From positions 1 to 10,526 of the forward strand of contig JANTGQ010000033.1 in NCBI GenBank assembly GCA_024762845.1: a stretch of DNA of 10,526 bases, written 5' to 3'. The notes below the pieces were generated by a model. The model saw only the letters and a program-made list of their open reading frames with translations, did no database searches and was not told the origin of the DNA. Below, one piece after another: positions 1 through 6,537 of the stretch; the first letter of the stretch is position 1, and every line of letters begins with the position of its first letter. This DNA comes from Nitratifractor sp. Its GTDB lineage: Bacteria; Campylobacterota; Campylobacteria; Campylobacterales; Sulfurovaceae. Made by a program: the position numbers and the translations under genes.

Positions 1-976
1 GGAAAGCGACTCTTTTAATGCTATCTTTAGTAGTGGACTCTTTTTGCATTTTTGGGTTTACTATACGTACATCCCACTCGAGTGCTACAGCTTTTCGATA
101 TTTATCTTCGTAATACTCTAAGGGGTGTCCAATCTGCAGTGGTGTGGTAATGTGCATCCAGGCTCTGTCTACATCTGCCCAGAGGCTTACGAGTTTGTCG
201 GGGTCGCTGTGGGTAAGTGCTGTCTCAATGGCTAGAAAGTAGGCGATCCATGCATCTTTTTGCTGATATACATGATCGTCTAGAGTATGCAGCGTTTCGA
301 TAAGAAGTTTTAGTTTGCTGCTTGTCTCTATAACTTCATTAACAAAAGCATCTGCATAGGAGAGGCGTTTATAGCCATCTTTTTCGTGCACCAAAACAGA
401 GTAGCAGCGGTCTGCAATTTTGCCATCTTTGCAATCGAGCAGGTTTTGCTGATGCAGCATTTGGAAAATTTTTGATTCATCTCCATTAAATAGATCAAAT
501 AGATCGCGGTTTACACCATTTATAATATGCTCCCTCCACCTACTTTGCCACTTTGTTATTGTCTCTCCTACAGAGTGGACACCACTTAAAATTGCTCTAT
601 AAAATGGTGTTAAAAGTTGTTTGTTTTCGATAAAGTTTAGAAGAGACTCAAAGCGTTCAAGGTAGAGTTTGGAGTTAAAGAGGTATGCAAGTTCGAGCTT
701 GCTGTCGATTTGTGTTTGTGTAAAGCCCTCTTTGTTCATAAACTGCTCTATTGCATCTTCTCGAAGGTTTATAAGATAGATTAAAGAGGCGTGTATACTC
801 TCTTCGCTCTTTTGCAGACCAATGTGCTCTAAAAAAGACTCTACAAGTGCTAGTGCTTTGGGGTGCTCTTTGCCTTTTGAGAGGTCAAAGTAACTATTAA
901 GATGGTTGTCTCTTTTTTGGGTTTCGTTGTAGATGATTTCTATATCTTTTAGAAATTGCTCTTGTAGCTGTTTCAT
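1..976 (-). CDS. ciaB: CiaB-like protein, N-terminal 325 residues (runs off the window)
   Basis: I translated this minus-strand frame by hand. It is open from ATG at 976-974 to base 1 with no stop, so the 3' end lies outside the window. The start overlaps the rdgB stop as ATGA, and AAGGAA (986-981) gives a well-placed ribosome binding site. The protein is soluble-looking, rich in Leu, Glu and Lys, with no signal peptide or membrane segment. The part that prompted the assignment is around residues 266-305: WADVDRAWMHITTP, then QIGHPLEYYEDKYRKAVALE, then WDVRI. From memory this resembles Campylobacter invasion antigen B, a protein of about 600 residues, so roughly half would be present here. 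In C. jejuni CiaB is reported as a secreted invasion factor, but homologues in free-living Campylobacterota suggest another, unknown role. The family assignment rests on recall, not on an alignment. Confidence 0.6.
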   Translation of the reverse strand, partial: MKQLQEQFLKDIEIIYNETQKRDNHLNSYFDLSKGKEHPKALALVESFLEHIGLQKSEESIHASLIYLINLREDAIEQFMNKEGFTQTQIDSKLELAYLFNSKLYLERFESLLNFIENKQLLTPFYRAILSGVHSVGETITKWQSRWREHIINGVNRDLFDLFNGDESKIFQMLHQQNLLDCKDGKIADRCYSVLVHEKDGYKRLSYADAFVNEVIETSSKLKLLIETLHTLDDHVYQQKDAWIAYFLAIETALTHSDPDKLVSLWADVDRAWMHITTPLQIGHPLEYYEDKYRKAVALEWDVRIVNPKMQKESTTKDSIKRVAF

Positions 977-1566
977 TCTTTTCCTTGAAGCATTGTAATA
1001 ATTGGCTTTATTAAGTTTAGAGCTTTTGCTCTATGAGAAAGTTTTGATTTTATAGTACTATCTAGCTCTCCAAGTGTTTTATTGTAGCCACTTGGTATAA
1101 AGATAGGGTCGTAGCCAAAACCTTTATCTCCTCTGGGGCTTGTGATAACTTTGCCGTACATCCAGCCATGGACTAGATATTCGCCATATTTGCTAACGAC
1201 TGCAAGGGCTGCTGTGTAGTGTGCCGGCGACTCTTTGAACCCTTTTGCCTCTAGGCTATCAATAGCTTTTTGAAGATTCTCTTTATCATTTGCTCCCTCT
1301 TTGGCGTAGCGTGCAGAGTAGATACCAGGCTCACCGCCAAGTTTGTCGATACTTATGCCACTGTCGTCTGCTATGACGATAGCATCTTTTTCTAGGCGTT
1401 GGTAGATTACTCTAGCTTTAATAAGTGCATTCTCGGCAAAGGTTTTGCCATCTTCTACAATATCCAAATCGCCTATTAACTCATAAAATGGGATGATAGG
1501 GCTCTCTATCATTTCGGAGAACTCTGCTATTTTACCCCGGTTGCCGCTTGCTATTATTAGATCCAT
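973..1566 (-). CDS. rdgB: XTP/dITP pyrophosphatase (RdgB/HAM1 family)
   Basis: This cytoplasmic house-cleaning enzyme hydrolyses non-canonical purine triphosphates (XTP, dITP, ITP) to monophosphate and pyrophosphate, keeping deaminated purines out of DNA and RNA. At 197 residues it has the usual family length. Motifs in order are SGNRGK (7-12, triphosphate binding), FAENALIKAR (43-52), ADDSGI (66-71, with Asp68 at the position of the catalytic Asp of E. coli RdgB), GIYSARYA (81-88), GFGYDPIF (149-156, base-binding pocket) and SHRAKAL (177-183). No expected residue is missing. The ATG start is preceded by TAAAGG with suitable spacing, and the gene is read away from the MFS gene across a shared promoter region. 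Its stop codon TGA (975-973) overlaps the ATG of the downstream CiaB-like gene, so the two are probably translated from one message. Confidence 0.96.
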   Translation of the reverse strand: MDLIIASGNRGKIAEFSEMIESPIIPFYELIGDLDIVEDGKTFAENALIKARVIYQRLEKDAIVIADDSGISIDKLGGEPGIYSARYAKEGANDKENLQKAIDSLEAKGFKESPAHYTAALAVVSKYGEYLVHGWMYGKVITSPRGDKGFGYDPIFIPSGYNKTLGELDSTIKSKLSHRAKALNLIKPIITMLQGKE

Positions 1567-1616
1567 TCTATCTAGCCTTTAATATATATTATTACGCTTA
1601 AGTCATATTTACTATA
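1567..1616 (-). promoter_or_regulatory. Leader and probable promoter of rdgB-ciaB
   Basis: Read on the minus strand, AAGG (1580-1577) lies 9-10 bases before the rdgB ATG and is the likely ribosome binding site. Several AT-rich hexamers could serve as the -10 box: TATAGT (1616-1611) or TAATAT in the TAATAATATATAT run (about 1594-1582). I cannot choose between them, and no good -35 box is visible. Confidence 0.45.
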
Positions 1617-1624
1617 GAAAGTTA

Positions 1625-1654
1625 TATAATCGCACTATTATATCCACAGAAAGG
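1625..1654 (+). promoter_or_regulatory. -10 box and ribosome binding site of the MFS transporter gene
   Basis: A perfect TATAAT occurs at 1625-1630, which would put the transcript start near 1636-1638. The ribosome binding site is AGAAAGG (1648-1654), 7 bases before the GTG at 1662. A TAA stop in the same frame lies immediately before that GTG (1659-1661), so the gene cannot start further upstream. No convincing -35 hexamer is seen, as is common for Campylobacterota housekeeping promoters. Confidence 0.65.
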
Positions 1655-1661
1655 TAAATAA

Positions 1662-2993
1662 GTGAAAACAATTATAAAAAAAGTATGGCATTTAAGTCTA
1701 ATTATTGGGCTCAGGTTCCTTGGGCTCTTTATTGTTATGTCGGTTCTGTCGGCATATGCTCTTAATCTAGAGGGGGCTACACCGACGCTTGTAGGTTTGG
1801 CAGTTGGTGGTTATGCACTTACACAAGCAGCTTTGCAGGTGCCATTTGGTGTATTAAGCGATAAAATAGGGCGTAAAAAGGCGATATTGATAGGGCTTTT
1901 AATCTTTGCAGCAGGTTCTGTTGTTGCAGCTGTTGCCGATGATATCTACACACTCTTAATTGGGCGTTTCTTGCAAGGTGCTGGGGCTATCGGAGCAGTT
2001 GTGATAGCAATGATTAGCGACCATGTAAAAGAGGAAGAGAGAGCCCACGCTATGGCTGTAATGGGTATGGTAATCGCTTTGGCGTTTACATTTGCTATGG
2101 TGTTTGGTCCGATCGTTGGCGGCTTGGCGGGTGTGCCATCGTTATTTTATCTAACGGCTGCTATGGCGGTGCTCTCTATTATCTTGCTCTTTACCATTGT
2201 TCCGGAGTCTCCAAAGATTACGCATAACTTTAGTGAAGAGGAGGCAAAGGTAAGCAGTGTATTTAAAGATGCAGACTTAAAGCGTATGTACGTAACATTT
2301 CTCTTCCACAGCTCGACAATGGCGATAGCGTTTTTCCTTATTCCTATGGTTTTAAAGCATAACTTCCACCTACCACTTAATGAGTTTTGGAAAATCTATC
2401 TTCCGGCAGTTATATTTGGTATTTTAGCTATGGGACCTGCGGCAGTATTTGGAGAGAAGTACAATAAAGGAAAAGAGATATTTTTAATCTCTATTGCCTC
2501 TATCGCGCTTGCATTTATACTTATGGGGTTTGCAAGCAGTCTATGGCTCTTTGGTGTAGGGGTGAGCCTCTTTTTTATCGGTTTTAATATGTTTGAGCCT
2601 CTCTTGCAGAGCTTTGTAAGTAAGTTTGCAAAAGCACACCAGAAGGGTGCCGCACTTGGTGTTGCAAATACATTTGCCTACATCGGTATGGGTGTAGGGG
2701 CAACACTTGCAGGGAAGATATTTGAAGTTAGCAGTGCAGCAGGTGTAGCGATGGCTGTTTTGGTAATATCTATATTGTGGGCAATCTGGATAGCAGGTAT
2801 GCGAAACCCTGGTCTGCGGGCAACAATATACCTAAACAAAGAGCTTTTCGACTTTGACAAACTAGCAGAACTTCGAGCCAAAGAGGGTGTTACAGATACC
2901 TATATTAACGAGACAGAGGGTATTTTGGTCGTCAAATATGATAAAGAGAAGCTCGACGAAGATGAACTACGCGGATTTATGCTCAAAAGATAA
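1662..2993 (+). CDS. yajR: MFS transporter, YajR type, with C-terminal ferredoxin-like (YAM) domain
   Basis: This is a 443-residue inner-membrane transporter of the major facilitator superfamily with about 12 hydrophobic segments across residues 10-380. The N-terminal half carries motif A, GVLSDKIGRKK (63-73, with Asp67 and Arg71), and FVFGPIVGG-like residues near 147-153 that fit motif C. The central loop (about 183-208) is charged. Residues 386-443 form a separate soluble domain (ATIYLNKELF, ILVVKYDKEKL) that looks like a small beta-alpha-beta ferredoxin fold. This matches E. coli YajR, which has the same architecture (454 residues, C-terminal YAM domain), and the transmembrane part also resembles it in my memory of that sequence. 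Such transporters are proton-driven; the substrate is unknown. The GTG start is fixed by an in-frame TAA directly upstream. It is followed after 78 bases by ppk1, in the same direction but with a separate promoter candidate. Confidence 0.85.
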   Translation: MKTIIKKVWHLSLIIGLRFLGLFIVMSVLSAYALNLEGATPTLVGLAVGGYALTQAALQVPFGVLSDKIGRKKAILIGLLIFAAGSVVAAVADDIYTLLIGRFLQGAGAIGAVVIAMISDHVKEEERAHAMAVMGMVIALAFTFAMVFGPIVGGLAGVPSLFYLTAAMAVLSIILLFTIVPESPKITHNFSEEEAKVSSVFKDADLKRMYVTFLFHSSTMAIAFFLIPMVLKHNFHLPLNEFWKIYLPAVIFGILAMGPAAVFGEKYNKGKEIFLISIASIALAFILMGFASSLWLFGVGVSLFFIGFNMFEPLLQSFVSKFAKAHQKGAALGVANTFAYIGMGVGATLAGKIFEVSSAAGVAMAVLVISILWAIWIAGMRNPGLRATIYLNKELFDFDKLAELRAKEGVTDTYINETEGILVVKYDKEKLDEDELRGFMLKR

Positions 2994-3023
2994 ATAATAT
3001 TCTATAGATGGGTAAATTTATTG

Positions 3024-3063
3024 TATAATTTGGGCAATAGAAATTATCCCGGATTATAGGAGA
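3024..3063 (+). promoter_or_regulatory. -10 box and ribosome binding site of ppk1
   Basis: In the 78-base gap after the transporter gene, TATAAT lies at 3024-3029, giving a transcript start near 3035. AGGAGA at 3058-3063 is a strong ribosome binding site, 8 bases before the ATG. A TGA in frame directly before the ATG (3069-3071) fixes the start. No -35 match and no terminator-like stem with a T-run are seen in the gap, so read-through from the transporter gene is also possible. Confidence 0.6.
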
Positions 3064-3071
3064 GTATCTGA

Positions 3072-5165
3072 ATGAGCGTAGAGTTGGATGATGCAAATCT
3101 CTATATAAATAGAGAGCTGTCGTGGTTAAATTTTAATAAACGGGTATTGGATCAGGCGACATATAAAGGGTTGCTGCCTCTGGATAGGCTAAAATTTTTA
3201 GCAATCTATGGAACTAATCTGGATGAGTTTTATATGATTCGAGTAGCTGGACTCAAGGCACTCTATAAAGCTGGTGTAAATGCAACAGGTCCAGATAAAT
3301 TGACACCTATAGATCAGCTTACCCAATTAAGAGATGAGATACGTAATATTATGCCTGACCTTGAGAGTATCTACCTTGGGGTAAAGAAGGAGCTTGAGGA
3401 GAGTGGAGTTTCGATTAAACACTTCAGTGAGCTTAACGAAGAGCAAAAGAGTCGTGTCAGCGAACACTTTTTTGAACATATCTACCCTATAATTATACCA
3501 ATTGCAGTTGATGCTACGCACCCTTTTCCGCATCTGAATAATTTAAGTTTTGGTATTGCTTTGGAGTTAAAAGGTAAAGATGGGCAGATGAAGCATGGTC
3601 TTGTTAGGATACCTAGAATTGTCTCCCGTTTTATTCATATTGATAATACATTTGTTCTTGTCGAATCGGTAGTCGAGCACTTTTCTAGTGAGCTTTTTCC
3701 AGGCTTTAAACCGGTTGCCTCTGCACCATTTAGGGTAACAAGAAATGCTGATATGGATATTGAAGAGGAGGAGGCAGATGACTTTTTAGAGATTCTAGAA
3801 GAGGGGCTTCGCTCGCGTAATAAGGGTGCAATTGTCAGGCTTGAGCTTAATGGAGATGCGGACGAGGGTATTGTAAACTTCTTATGTGGAAATATGCATA
3901 TAGAAGATAAAGATATCTACTACTATAAACATACCCCGCTTAATCTTGGAACATTTTGGCAGGTAGTTGGAGATAAGACGATTTCGCACCTTGCAAGCCC
4001 TAGCTTTATGCCAAGGACTCTACCGCCACTTGACCACCAGGATGTCTATGACGTTATGGAGAGCCAGGATATTCTGCTCTATCATCCATATGAGAGTTTT
4101 GAACCTGTTGTAAAATTTGTTAAAGAGGCTGCTTACGACCCAGATACGCTTGCTATCCGTATGGTGCTCTATCGTGTGGGCTCGAACTCTCCAATTGTAA
4201 AAGCACTTATAGATGCTGTAAAAGATGGTAAACAGGTAACGGTACTTGTAGAGTTAAAGGCACGGTTTGATGAAGAGAACAATCTCCGCTGGGCAAAAAA
4301 GCTCGAAGATGCAGGGGCACATGTTGTTTATGGTATTCCACAGTTGAAAGTACACGCAAAGATAGCGCAGGTTATTAAGTATAAAAGTGGAACGCTGCAG
4401 AGTTATCTGCATTTGGCAACAGGAAACTACAACCCAACTACTGCCAAAATCTATACAGATGTCAGCTTCTTTACCTGTAATAAAAAGTTTAATAGTGATG
4501 CTACAAAGTTTTTCCACTTTTTAACGGGGTTTGCTGCAGATACAAAACTTGATAATCTCTATATGTCACCAACGCAGATTAAGCCAAAACTACTTCGTTT
4601 AATCGAAAAAGAGGCGTCATATGGGAGTGACGGCTATATGATTTTAAAAGCGAATGCACTTGTGGACCAGGCAATTATCAAAGCACTCTATAAAGCTTCG
4701 ATGGCTGGGTGTAAAATAGATTTGATTATCAGAGGAATATGCTGTCTCAAACCCGGTATTAAAGGGGTGAGTGAGACAATTAGTGTAAGTTCAGTTATAG
4801 GTAAGTACCTGGAGCACCCAAGACTCTACTGGTTTAAAAACTCCAAAGTCAATGCCTATATATCGAGTGCAGATTTAATGCCAAGAAACCTTGATAGAAG
4901 AATAGAGTTAATGACACCGATTGAGTCGCCAAAACTTGCCGGCAGAATTGAGCAGATACTGAAGCTGCAACTTGCAGACAATAGCCATAGATATATGCTT
5001 GAGAGTAGTGGCGAATATACGAAGGTTACTCCAAAAGAGGGTGCAGAGACTATTAATTCGCAAGAGCAGATGGAGCTTTATGTAACGAAAGTGAGTAAAA
5101 GGGTTACGAAAAACAGTTCAAAACATATATCGAAGCTGGCAAAAAAACTGCTGAAGGAGTCATAA
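3072..5165 (+). CDS. ppk1: Polyphosphate kinase 1
   Basis: PPK1 reversibly makes inorganic polyphosphate from the gamma phosphate of ATP, serving phosphate storage and stress survival. At 697 residues it is of full family length. The N-terminal domain opens with YINRELSWLNFNKRVLD (11-27) and KFLAIYGTNLDEFYMIRVAG (41-60), followed by the HPFPHLNNLSFG motif (150-161). In the phospholipase D-like catalytic domains the autophosphorylated histidine is His428 in KVHAK (E. coli His435). The second histidine is His582 in EHPRLYWF (E. coli His592). Arg368 and Arg398 line up with E. coli Arg375 and Arg405, which bind magnesium and phosphate. RGICCLKPGIKG (554-565) and SADLMPRNLDRRIE (599-612) are also present. 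The C-terminus (after about 645) is a Lys- and Ser-rich tail. Its stop codon overlaps the next gene as TAATG, so translation of the two is probably coupled. Confidence 0.97.
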   Translation: MSVELDDANLYINRELSWLNFNKRVLDQATYKGLLPLDRLKFLAIYGTNLDEFYMIRVAGLKALYKAGVNATGPDKLTPIDQLTQLRDEIRNIMPDLESIYLGVKKELEESGVSIKHFSELNEEQKSRVSEHFFEHIYPIIIPIAVDATHPFPHLNNLSFGIALELKGKDGQMKHGLVRIPRIVSRFIHIDNTFVLVESVVEHFSSELFPGFKPVASAPFRVTRNADMDIEEEEADDFLEILEEGLRSRNKGAIVRLELNGDADEGIVNFLCGNMHIEDKDIYYYKHTPLNLGTFWQVVGDKTISHLASPSFMPRTLPPLDHQDVYDVMESQDILLYHPYESFEPVVKFVKEAAYDPDTLAIRMVLYRVGSNSPIVKALIDAVKDGKQVTVLVELKARFDEENNLRWAKKLEDAGAHVVYGIPQLKVHAKIAQVIKYKSGTLQSYLHLATGNYNPTTAKIYTDVSFFTCNKKFNSDATKFFHFLTGFAADTKLDNLYMSPTQIKPKLLRLIEKEASYGSDGYMILKANALVDQAIIKALYKASMAGCKIDLIIRGICCLKPGIKGVSETISVSSVIGKYLEHPRLYWFKNSKVNAYISSADLMPRNLDRRIELMTPIESPKLAGRIEQILKLQLADNSHRYMLESSGEYTKVTPKEGAETINSQEQMELYVTKVSKRVTKNSSKHISKLAKKLLKES

Positions 5166-5167
5166 TG
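5154..5167 (+). promoter_or_regulatory. Ribosome binding site and TAATG stop-start junction
   Basis: AAGGAG (5154-5159) inside the end of ppk1 sits 5 bases before the ATG at 5165-5167. That ATG shares its first base with the ppk1 TAA stop. The arrangement supports both independent initiation and re-initiation, and it decides the start of the carbonic anhydrase-like gene. Confidence 0.8.
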
Positions 5168-5704
5168 AGAGCGATTATTTTACCATACAAAGGGCTAGAA
5201 CCAGATATTGCAGAGTCTGTGTGGGTGGCTCCTGGTGCAACTGTTGTAGGAGATGTAGATATAGGAGAGGAGTCCTCTATATGGTTTGGCGTAGTTATTA
5301 GAGGTGATGTGCATAAGATAAGAATTGGCAAGCGTGTAAGTGTACAGGATTTGTCGATGATACATGTAACACACTATAAAAAGAGCGACAAGAGTGACGG
5401 AAGCCCAACAGTTATTGGTGATGATGTAACAATCGGGCATAAAGTTATGCTGCATGGCTGCACTATAGAAGATGCGTGCCTGATAGGAATGAGTGCCACT
5501 ATTTTGGATGATGCCGTAATTGGGAAAGAGTCTATTGTCGGTGCAGGTGCTCTCGTAACGAAGGGAAAAAAGTTTCCACCGCGCTCTTTGATTATAGGCA
5601 GTCCTGCCAAAGTGGTACGGGAGTTGAGCGACGAGGAGGTGAAAGAGCTCTATGCATCGGCGGAGCGTTATGTTGGTTTTATGAAAGGCTATAGAGATGC
5701 CTAG
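5165..5704 (+). CDS. Gamma-class carbonic anhydrase-like protein (left-handed beta-helix)
   Basis: This 179-residue hexapeptide-repeat protein should fold as a trimeric left-handed beta-helix (IGDDVTIGHKV, IGMSATILDDAVIGKESIVGAGALV). The three zinc ligands of gamma carbonic anhydrases are present: His67, His92 and His97 match His81, His117 and His122 of Methanosarcina Cam. Arg46, Asp48 and Gln61 match Cam Arg59, Asp61 and Gln75. The position of Cam Asn73 is Ser59, and the acidic loop with the proton-shuttle Glu84 is missing, as in CamH- and YrdA-type proteins. The metal site is therefore intact, but strong CO2 hydration activity cannot be assumed. An acyltransferase role in the PaaY/YrdA family is an alternative, less likely given the zinc site. 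The C-terminal helix (155-175) caps the helix. The gene lies between ppk1 (TAATG) and the EI24-like gene (8-base overlap), so it is inside an operon. Confidence 0.88.
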   Translation: MRAIILPYKGLEPDIAESVWVAPGATVVGDVDIGEESSIWFGVVIRGDVHKIRIGKRVSVQDLSMIHVTHYKKSDKSDGSPTVIGDDVTIGHKVMLHGCTIEDACLIGMSATILDDAVIGKESIVGAGALVTKGKKFPPRSLIIGSPAKVVRELSDEEVKELYASAERYVGFMKGYRDA

Positions 5705-6359
5705 TGTCTTTATTAAGAGTCTACGTGATATTGTAAGTCCAAAAGTTCTTTTGTTTATTCTGAAAATTGCGTTTGGAAGTTTTTTGTTAATGGTGCTCTT
5801 TTTTTGGATATTCTGGGATAGTTTTAGCCACTTTGTAGCTACTTTGGTCTCTGCTGTACCGTTTATTGGAAGTTTGGGGTTTGTACAAGGTGGCAGTGCA
5901 TTTTTGGCTTCACTTATTGTGGCGTATGGGGTGATTATTGTAGCTATCTCACTGTTGACTTCACTCTATAGCCCCAAACTGCTTTTAGATCTTACAAAAA
6001 AAGAGTATGGTATTACAGGGAGAGACGAGAGTAAAATAGGTAAATCAATCTACTACAATATAAAAGCAGGGTTGATATTTCTGCTTCTTTTAATCTTGCT
6101 GCTACCGCTACTATTTGTGCCGGTTTTAGGACAGATAGTAATGCTTCTACTTTGGGCACTCCTGATAAAGGAGCCAACGTTCTATGATGTCTCATCTCTA
6201 TTTATAGAAGATGAAAAAGAGTATAAAGGGCAGAAGTCTATCTGGTTTGTAGCTATTGTTGCCTCTTTGTTTAACTATATTCCAGTTTTAAACCTCTTTG
6301 CACCTATTTTTGCACAGATTATGTTTATGCATTGGTTGCTTCCAAAGTTGGCTAAATAA
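5697..6359 (+). CDS. EI24/CysZ-like integral membrane protein
   Basis: This 220-residue, strongly hydrophobic protein has about four long membrane segments (near 18-43, 66-92, 123-157 and 181-213). It lacks a cleavable signal peptide. Paired proline motifs, VPFIGSLG (54-61), FVPVLGQIVML (140-150) and YIPVLNLFAPIFAQ (194-207), together with a C-terminal HWLLPK, are typical of the EI24 (formerly DUF540) family that includes the E. coli sulfate permease CysZ. Sulfate transport cannot be concluded, because many Campylobacterota carry such proteins with no known role. The ATG lies inside the end of the carbonic anhydrase-like gene (8-base overlap), with AAAGG (5684-5688) 8 bases upstream, so translation is coupled. 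It is the last gene of the cluster; the following 178 bases separate it from the surface-protein gene. Confidence 0.8.
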   Translation: MPSVFIKSLRDIVSPKVLLFILKIAFGSFLLMVLFFWIFWDSFSHFVATLVSAVPFIGSLGFVQGGSAFLASLIVAYGVIIVAISLLTSLYSPKLLLDLTKKEYGITGRDESKIGKSIYYNIKAGLIFLLLLILLLPLLFVPVLGQIVMLLLWALLIKEPTFYDVSSLFIEDEKEYKGQKSIWFVAIVASLFNYIPVLNLFAPIFAQIMFMHWLLPKLAK

Positions 6360-6459
6360 TCATTTGAACCGGGTTTAAGTCAGCCAACTCTGGGGCTTGC
6401 CTCTGTTTTTCTATCTGCTCTAAAAAACAGTCACTCTCTCCAAAAAATCGAATAAAATT
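6352..6459 (-). pseudogene. Possible remnant of a small minus-strand gene
   Basis: A minus-strand frame of 35 codons is open from 6459 to 6355 and ends at TAG (6354-6352), overlapping the tail of the EI24-like gene. The predicted peptide begins NFIRFFGESDCFLEQIEK and ends in LADLNPVQMII. It looks protein-like but has no usable start in its frame. An ATG at 6463-6461 is one base out of frame. Losing one T from the TTTT run that follows it would join MKF to the open frame and give a peptide of about 36 residues. No ribosome binding site precedes it. It may be a decayed gene, a frameshifted small gene, or chance: an open run of this length is not rare. Confidence 0.2.
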
Positions 6460-6470
6460 TCATTTTGTCA

Positions 6471-6476
6471 TATAAT
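6471..6476 (+). promoter_or_regulatory. -10 box of the surface-protein gene
   Basis: TATAAT lies 61 bases before the start codon. Initiation at the first purine at a normal distance (A6481) would begin the message exactly at the left arm of the inverted repeat 6483-6531. No -35 match is seen. A second TATAAT at 6501-6506 lies within the hairpin loop region and is an alternative that would give a message lacking the left arm. Confidence 0.55.
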
Positions 6477-6481
6477 AGTAA

Positions 6482-6532
6482 CCCCCTTTGATATTTGAAA
6501 TATAATTTTTATATCGATTATATCAAAGGGGT
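6482..6532 (+). promoter_or_regulatory. Long inverted repeat enclosing the Shine-Dalgarno sequence
   Basis: CCCCTTTGATAT (6483-6494) and ATATCAAAGGGG (6520-6531) are perfect 12-bp inverted arms around a 25-base centre. Inside the centre, ATATAA (6500-6505) and TTATAT (6509-6514) can pair again, so RNA could form a 12-bp stem, a 5x5 internal loop and a 6-bp apical stem. The only ribosome binding site for the gene at 6538, AAAGGGG (6525-6531), is wholly in the right arm, so the folded form should block translation. No T-run follows, so it is not a standard terminator. A DNA operator is the alternative reading, though the arms are far apart. Confidence 0.7.
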
Positions 6533-6537
6533 AGAAA

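Noticed and set aside
3001..3060. GGGCAATAG and AATTATCCC as a hairpin before ppk1
   Set aside because: Only the GGG/CCC ends and scattered bases pair, and no T-run follows. Chance similarity in an AT-rich promoter is enough.
6382..6410. AGCC and GGCT followed by a T-run as a terminator
   Set aside because: The stem is only 4 bp with an 8-base loop, and the T-run starts 8 bases after the stem rather than directly behind it.
6403..6430. CTGTTTTT and AAAAACAG as a terminator after the EI24-like gene
   Set aside because: The 8-bp stem is almost all A-T with a 12-base loop and no T-run after it, so it would be unstable and does not look like an intrinsic terminator.
6483..6531. Inverted repeat as the ends of an invertible (phase-variable) promoter segment
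   Set aside because: The centre is only 25 bases, far shorter than known invertible promoters, no recombinase gene is nearby, and the right arm being the ribosome binding site is better explained by an RNA hairpin.
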